From a bacterium (GTDB taxonomy: Bacteria; Armatimonadota; Zipacnadia; Zipacnadales; Zipacnadaceae), in NCBI GenBank assembly GCA_030607655.1, contig JAUWJN010000002.1, positions 1 to 26,813 of the forward strand: a stretch of 26,813 nucleotides of DNA. The letters run 5' to 3'. The position numbers were made by a program, and so were the translations under genes. Below the pieces are notes generated by a model, which had not been told where the DNA came from, did no database searches, and saw only the letters and a list, made by a program, of their open reading frames with translations. Positions within the stretch are counted from its first letter, which is position 1, and each line of letters opens with the position of its first letter. Shown here one piece after another: positions 23,225-26,813 of this stretch.

Positions 23225-24988
23225 ATGAGCACAGTACCCAAGATTGAATCCAACGACTTGTCGCTATCCGACGTATACAAGGATTTCTACACTGTGCCGG
23301 ACTTCCAACGTGAGTACGTCTGGGAGCGGGAACATGCAGAGAAGCTCTTGGAGGATGTCTTCGACGCGTTTTACGATGAAGAATGTCCGGTAATAGAGGA
23401 TCCCGAGTATTTCATCGGCAGCATCGTCGTGTGTCGCGACGGCACTGGTGTCGGCACTGGTGTCTTCCAACTGATCGATGGTCAGCAGCGCATCACGACC
23501 ATCTATCTCATCCTCTGCGCCATACGGGACTGTCTTGAACAAGCTAATGTGCCCCCTCCCGACGCACTGAAGAGGCAAATCGCGGACAGCGGCATGGACC
23601 CTCGGACTGGTGATAACATCTTTCGCTATCGCGTTGACCTTCAGTATGAGGACAGTAAAGGCATATTGCAGAAGATCGCTACTGGAGAAGTGAATGTGGA
23701 CAGTATTCCTGAGACGACTGCGTCGGTGCGTAACATACTCAGCGCCTATCGGGCTATCAGGAAATTTCTCGCAATGAGGTTCGACAATGACCCAGCCCGC
23801 ATTAAGAAGTTCCTTGCAGCTTTCATTTACCAGGTTAAGCTAATTCGCATCGTAACCCCCAGTATCACAGGTGCCCTTAAGGTCTTTGAAACGATTAATG
23901 ATCGCGGCGTCGGGCTGGACGCTATGGACTTGCTCAAGAACCTTCTGTTCATGAAAACAGCGAGCAGCCAGGACTATCCGAAGCTTAAGCAGCGTTGGAA
24001 AGTCCTGACCGATACCCTTGACGGATGCCGCGAGAAGCCCTTGCGCTTCCTCCGTTATTACATAATGTCGCACTATGAGATCGATTGGCGGAAAGGCTTA
24101 CGTGAGGACGAGATCTACGAGTGGTTTCTGAAGCATGCGGATGAGTCCGGAATCAACGCAGAACCAATGGTGTTTGTGGAGCACCTCGTGGAAATGGGTG
24201 AAGCCTACGCGAATTTCATAGATGGCAAAGATATCCATGGTAAGCCCAACCCCTACCTTTCGAATATTGCGGCGCTCAGCGGCGTGGCACGTCAACACTT
24301 CGTGCTACTGCTGGCCGGTCAGCATCTTGCGCCTGAGGTGTTCACCGAATTATGTCGGCACATCGAGAACTTGTTCTTCTGCTACGCTATTACTCGTGAG
24401 CCTACAAAAACGTTTGAGCGCAATTTCGCTCGTTGGTCCAAGGATCTACGAGCTGTGGAAGACGTCGACGGTCTCAACGTGTTTGTCGACAGGTACTTGA
24501 AGCCGGACCTTATTGCCCGCTCTAATGACTTTGACTTCGCCTTCCGGGAACTTACTCACTCGCGCATCCAGCAATATCGTATGCGCTACATCCGGGCCAA
24601 GATGACCCAGTTTATCGAACAGAAAGCTTGGGGCAATCCGGCTTATGACCGGCTGACGCTATACCTAGACAAGTCTGTACACATTGAGCATATCTTGCCT
24701 CGGACGCCAACTGAAGAGGTGCGGCAGGCCTTCGACCACCCCCTGGAGTACGAGAGCTATGTGGAAAAGTTGGGCAACCTGACCCTGCTGGAAAGGACTA
24801 TCATCACGTCTGTCTCGAACGGTTCCTATGAGGAGAAGAGCTCGGGCTACCGTCAGTCGGCCTTCCTGCTCACCAAGTCGCTGGTCGAGAAGCCGCAGGT
24901 TGGTGCCGATACCCAGCTCAACCGTGCAGTGCGAGATCTCATCCAGTTTGACACTTGGGACTCACAAGCCATTGAGCAGCGGCAATAA
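23225..24988 (+). CDS. DUF262 plus DUF1524 (GmrSD-like) nuclease-type protein
   Basis: The 587-aa protein has an N-terminal DUF262 region with VPDFQREYVW (residues 24-33) and the ParB-like signature IDGQQR at 84-89. Its C-terminal DUF1524 region has an HNH-like pattern: H486-I-E488-H489-ILPR, then GNLTLLE with N518. GmrSD-type proteins, with this two-domain plan, act as type IV enzymes that cleave modified phage DNA, so antiviral defence is a reasonable inference, not a demonstrated role. All key motifs look intact. GTAGGAGG precedes the ATG, 16 bp after the YjbQ gene. By eye its base and codon use is less GC-rich than its neighbours, which hints at horizontal origin inside a housekeeping operon. 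Confidence 0.88.
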   Translation: MSTVPKIESNDLSLSDVYKDFYTVPDFQREYVWEREHAEKLLEDVFDAFYDEECPVIEDPEYFIGSIVVCRDGTGVGTGVFQLIDGQQRITTIYLILCAIRDCLEQANVPPPDALKRQIADSGMDPRTGDNIFRYRVDLQYEDSKGILQKIATGEVNVDSIPETTASVRNILSAYRAIRKFLAMRFDNDPARIKKFLAAFIYQVKLIRIVTPSITGALKVFETINDRGVGLDAMDLLKNLLFMKTASSQDYPKLKQRWKVLTDTLDGCREKPLRFLRYYIMSHYEIDWRKGLREDEIYEWFLKHADESGINAEPMVFVEHLVEMGEAYANFIDGKDIHGKPNPYLSNIAALSGVARQHFVLLLAGQHLAPEVFTELCRHIENLFFCYAITREPTKTFERNFARWSKDLRAVEDVDGLNVFVDRYLKPDLIARSNDFDFAFRELTHSRIQQYRMRYIRAKMTQFIEQKAWGNPAYDRLTLYLDKSVHIEHILPRTPTEEVRQAFDHPLEYESYVEKLGNLTLLERTIITSVSNGSYEEKSSGYRQSAFLLTKSLVEKPQVGADTQLNRAVRDLIQFDTWDSQAIEQRQ

Positions 24989-25056
24989 ATGCTTGCCAAA
25001 CTCGCCCGGCGCGTGTGGCAAATGCCGGAAAGCACTAACGTAACGCAGGGAGTCTA

Positions 25057-26094
25057 ATGACTGATAAGCAAAGTCCGATAGAGCAAGCGGTACTGTTAGC
25101 TGGCGGGATAGGGACGCGGCTGCGGCCCCTTACCTATCAGCGGCCCAAGGCGCTGCTGCCAGTGCTTAACCAGCCGCTGATTTCCTACGAATTGAAGTTG
25201 CTGGGGCGTTTTGGTGTCGCTGAGGTGATTCTGGCAACGGCTTACCAGGCCGATAAGTTGCGGCCGGCTCTGGGGGACGGAGGCCAGTGGGGAGTAGAAC
25301 TGCGTTACGTACAGGAATCACTACCCCTGGGCACTGCCGGCGCGATAAAGAATGTTGAGAGTCTGATTGCGGGCCCCTTTTTCGCCTTTAATGGGGACCT
25401 TATCATGGATGTTGACCTGGCGCTGATGGCCGAGGCCCACGAGCAGTCGGGGGCGGAAGTTACCATCTTGCTGCGCCAGGTGCCTGACATAAGTCACTTT
25501 GGCCTGATCCAGCGCGACGCGGAGGGTTTCATCACCGCCTTTGTGGAGAAGGCTGCCCAGGACTCTACCGGACAGAATACCATCAATGCCGGCGTCTACA
25601 TAATGTCGCCCCGGCTCCTAGCCTACGTACCCGCCGGCGAGCCGTATTCTAATGAGACCGACCTGTTCCCTGCACTGCTGGAGCAGGGCGTCAAATTATG
25701 CGGTTACCTTCCCCATAAACAGGGCTATTGGCGTGACGTGGGACGCTTAGAGACTTACTTGCAGGTCAATCAGGACCTGCTCGCCGGTAAGCTGCCTTGG
25801 TTGAAGCTACCGGCCGTTGAACTGGCGGAGGTTGGTGAAGATGTCCAGATACAGCAGCCGTGTTGCTGGGATAAGGGTGTCGTGGTGGAGAGCGGCGCTG
25901 AAGTTGGGCCGTATGTGACTCTGGGCGAGGGGGTGAAGATCGGCGAGGATGCCAGAATTGAGGATTGCGTAGTACATCCCGGGGCTAGCATCGGAGCGGG
26001 TGCGGATTTGCAGTCAATGGTAGTAGCCGAGAATGAACAGGTGCCGGCGGGTCACAAGCAAACTCAAGGAGTATTCTGCACCTATGAGCAATGA
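25057..26094 (+). CDS. Sugar-1-phosphate nucleotidyltransferase (NDP-sugar pyrophosphorylase family)
   Basis: The 345-aa protein has the nucleotidyltransferase signature AVLLAGGIGTRLRPLT (residues 11-26) with KALLPVLNQP, the metal-binding FNGDLIMDVD and NAGVYIMSP. The C-terminal third (about 255-330) has hexapeptide-like turns of a left-handed beta-helix (VVVESGAEVGPYVTLGEGV). It would join a sugar 1-phosphate to a nucleoside triphosphate; mannose-1-phosphate guanylyltransferase or glucose-1-phosphate thymidylyltransferase relatives are the nearest types, but the substrate cannot be read. GGGAG precedes the ATG. The 68-bp gap after the DUF262 gene has no clear promoter or terminator. Its 3' end overlaps the next gene by 11 bp. 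Confidence 0.88.
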   Translation: MTDKQSPIEQAVLLAGGIGTRLRPLTYQRPKALLPVLNQPLISYELKLLGRFGVAEVILATAYQADKLRPALGDGGQWGVELRYVQESLPLGTAGAIKNVESLIAGPFFAFNGDLIMDVDLALMAEAHEQSGAEVTILLRQVPDISHFGLIQRDAEGFITAFVEKAAQDSTGQNTINAGVYIMSPRLLAYVPAGEPYSNETDLFPALLEQGVKLCGYLPHKQGYWRDVGRLETYLQVNQDLLAGKLPWLKLPAVELAEVGEDVQIQQPCCWDKGVVVESGAEVGPYVTLGEGVKIGEDARIEDCVVHPGASIGAGADLQSMVVAENEQVPAGHKQTQGVFCTYEQ

Positions 26095-26813
26095 GCAATT
26101 ACTAATGATACCAGGCCCCACCAACGTACCTCCCCAAGTCCGGGAAGCACTCAGCCGGCCCTCCATCTATCATCGGGACGCCCAGTTTGCCCAACTGCTT
26201 GATGAATGCACCGAGAAATTATGCCCGTTGTTCGGCACCGAAGGGGATGTGATAATTTTAACCTCTTCCAGCACCGGCGCGATGGAAGCAGGCATTGTCA
26301 ATTTCCTGTCACCGGGAGATACGGTCGTGGCGGTTAAAACCGGTAAATTTGGGGAGCGCTTCGGTGAGATTGCCCAGGCCTTCGGGGCCCAGGTGAGCTG
26401 GTGGAATGTAGAGTACGGGCAAGCGGCTGAGCCAGAACGGTTGGCAGAGTTGGTCAGTGAGGTGCAGCCTCAAGCCGTAGTGCTGGTGCAAAACGAGACC
26501 TCCACGGGGGTCTGCCAGGATATCGGCGTTCTCGCCCAGGTAGTCCGGCAATATGCCCCCCTGGTAATAGTTGACGCGGTCAGCAGTCTGGGCGGCATTC
26601 CCTTTAAGATGGATCAGTGGGGAGTGGATGTAGTGGTGGCGGGCTCGCAGAAGGCGCTGATGTTGCCACCGGGGCTGGGGTTTGTGGCCGTCAGCCCGCG
26701 GGCCTGGCAGGCCGCCGAGCAGGCAGCGATGCCTAAGTATTACTTTGATCTGGTCGCGGCCCGGCAATCGCGAGACAAGGGACAGACCCCGTATACGCCG
26801 GATATGAATCTGA
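26084..26813 (+). CDS. Class V aminotransferase (alanine/serine-glyoxylate type), 3' end outside window
   Basis: The frame begins at ATG 26084, overlapping the previous gene by 11 bp, and remains open to the edge (243 residues seen). The start MIPGPTNVPPQVREAL and Y-H-R-D are typical of alanine-glyoxylate/serine-pyruvate aminotransferases. SSSTGAMEA, the PLP-stacking region NETSTGV, VDAVSSLGG and the PLP lysine K190 in AGSQKALMLPPG follow. In many bacteria such genes stand before phosphoglycerate dehydrogenase and serve serine metabolism; the downstream neighbour is not visible here. AAGGAG lies about 14 nt before the start, and overlap suggests translational coupling. Confidence 0.9.
   Translation, partial: MSNEQLLMIPGPTNVPPQVREALSRPSIYHRDAQFAQLLDECTEKLCPLFGTEGDVIILTSSSTGAMEAGIVNFLSPGDTVVAVKTGKFGERFGEIAQAFGAQVSWWNVEYGQAAEPERLAELVSEVQPQAVVLVQNETSTGVCQDIGVLAQVVRQYAPLVIVDAVSSLGGIPFKMDQWGVDVVVAGSQKALMLPPGLGFVAVSPRAWQAAEQAAMPKYYFDLVAARQSRDKGQTPYTPDMNL

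Noticed and set aside
24992..25021. TTGCCA/TGGCAA inverted repeat after the DUF262 gene as a terminator or insertion scar
   Set aside because: The stem is only 6 bp with an 18-nt loop and no T-run or target duplication; likely chance.
1..26813. CRISPR array, tRNA, rRNA, transposase, integrase or prophage genes
   Set aside because: None was found: gaps are short, no regularly spaced repeats occur, and no mobile-element protein is encoded.

Overview
The window is a bacterial chromosome fragment, moderately GC-rich by eye, with Shine-Dalgarno-led genes and one TTG start. The gene set (LL-diaminopimelate aminotransferase beside dapF, the B12-binding radical SAM / DUF2344 / RNase G trio, miaA-hfq next to mutL, and large beta-helix enzymes) suggests a Terrabacteria-like lineage such as Armatimonadota or a clostridial relative. 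That placement is inference; no rRNA or ribosomal protein is present to fix it.

Left third (1-9186, minus strand): four tandem paralogous right-handed parallel beta-helix proteins, called A (1-2786, cut by the window edge), B (2845-4905), C (4976-7006) and D (7087-9186). Gaps are 58-80 bp, and a good promoter (9250-9278) lies before D, so the likely transcript is D-C-B-A. By their central and C-terminal sequence they pair A/D and B/C. By their 5' ends they pair A/B (hydrophobic export segment, similar leader) and C/D (no export segment, a nearly identical 175-bp tract). Each core type therefore occurs once with and once without an export signal. A also carries a C-terminal CBM9-like domain.

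Middle (9187-19096, plus strand): a divergent promoter pair, then a closely packed series: 3-methyladenine DNA glycosylase, a sugar-epimerase-type TIM barrel, mutL, a small membrane protein, miaA, hfq, dapF, dapL, a B12-binding radical SAM protein and its DUF2344 partner. DapL and DapF together make meso-diaminopimelate. MiaA and Hfq act on tRNA and RNA. The mutL linker contains an in-frame 49-bp palindromic repeat.

Right third (19208-26813, plus strand): RNase E/G with a C-terminal extension, a structured 182-bp gap with a strong promoter, then recJ, a YjbQ-family gene, a DUF262/DUF1524 protein resembling GmrSD-type nucleases, a sugar nucleotidyltransferase, and a class V aminotransferase cut by the window edge. 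The DUF262 gene looks like an accessory gene sitting inside a housekeeping operon.

No tRNA, rRNA, CRISPR array, transposase or integrase was seen. No gene-free stretch exceeds 300 bases; the longest is the divergent promoter region 9187-9434.
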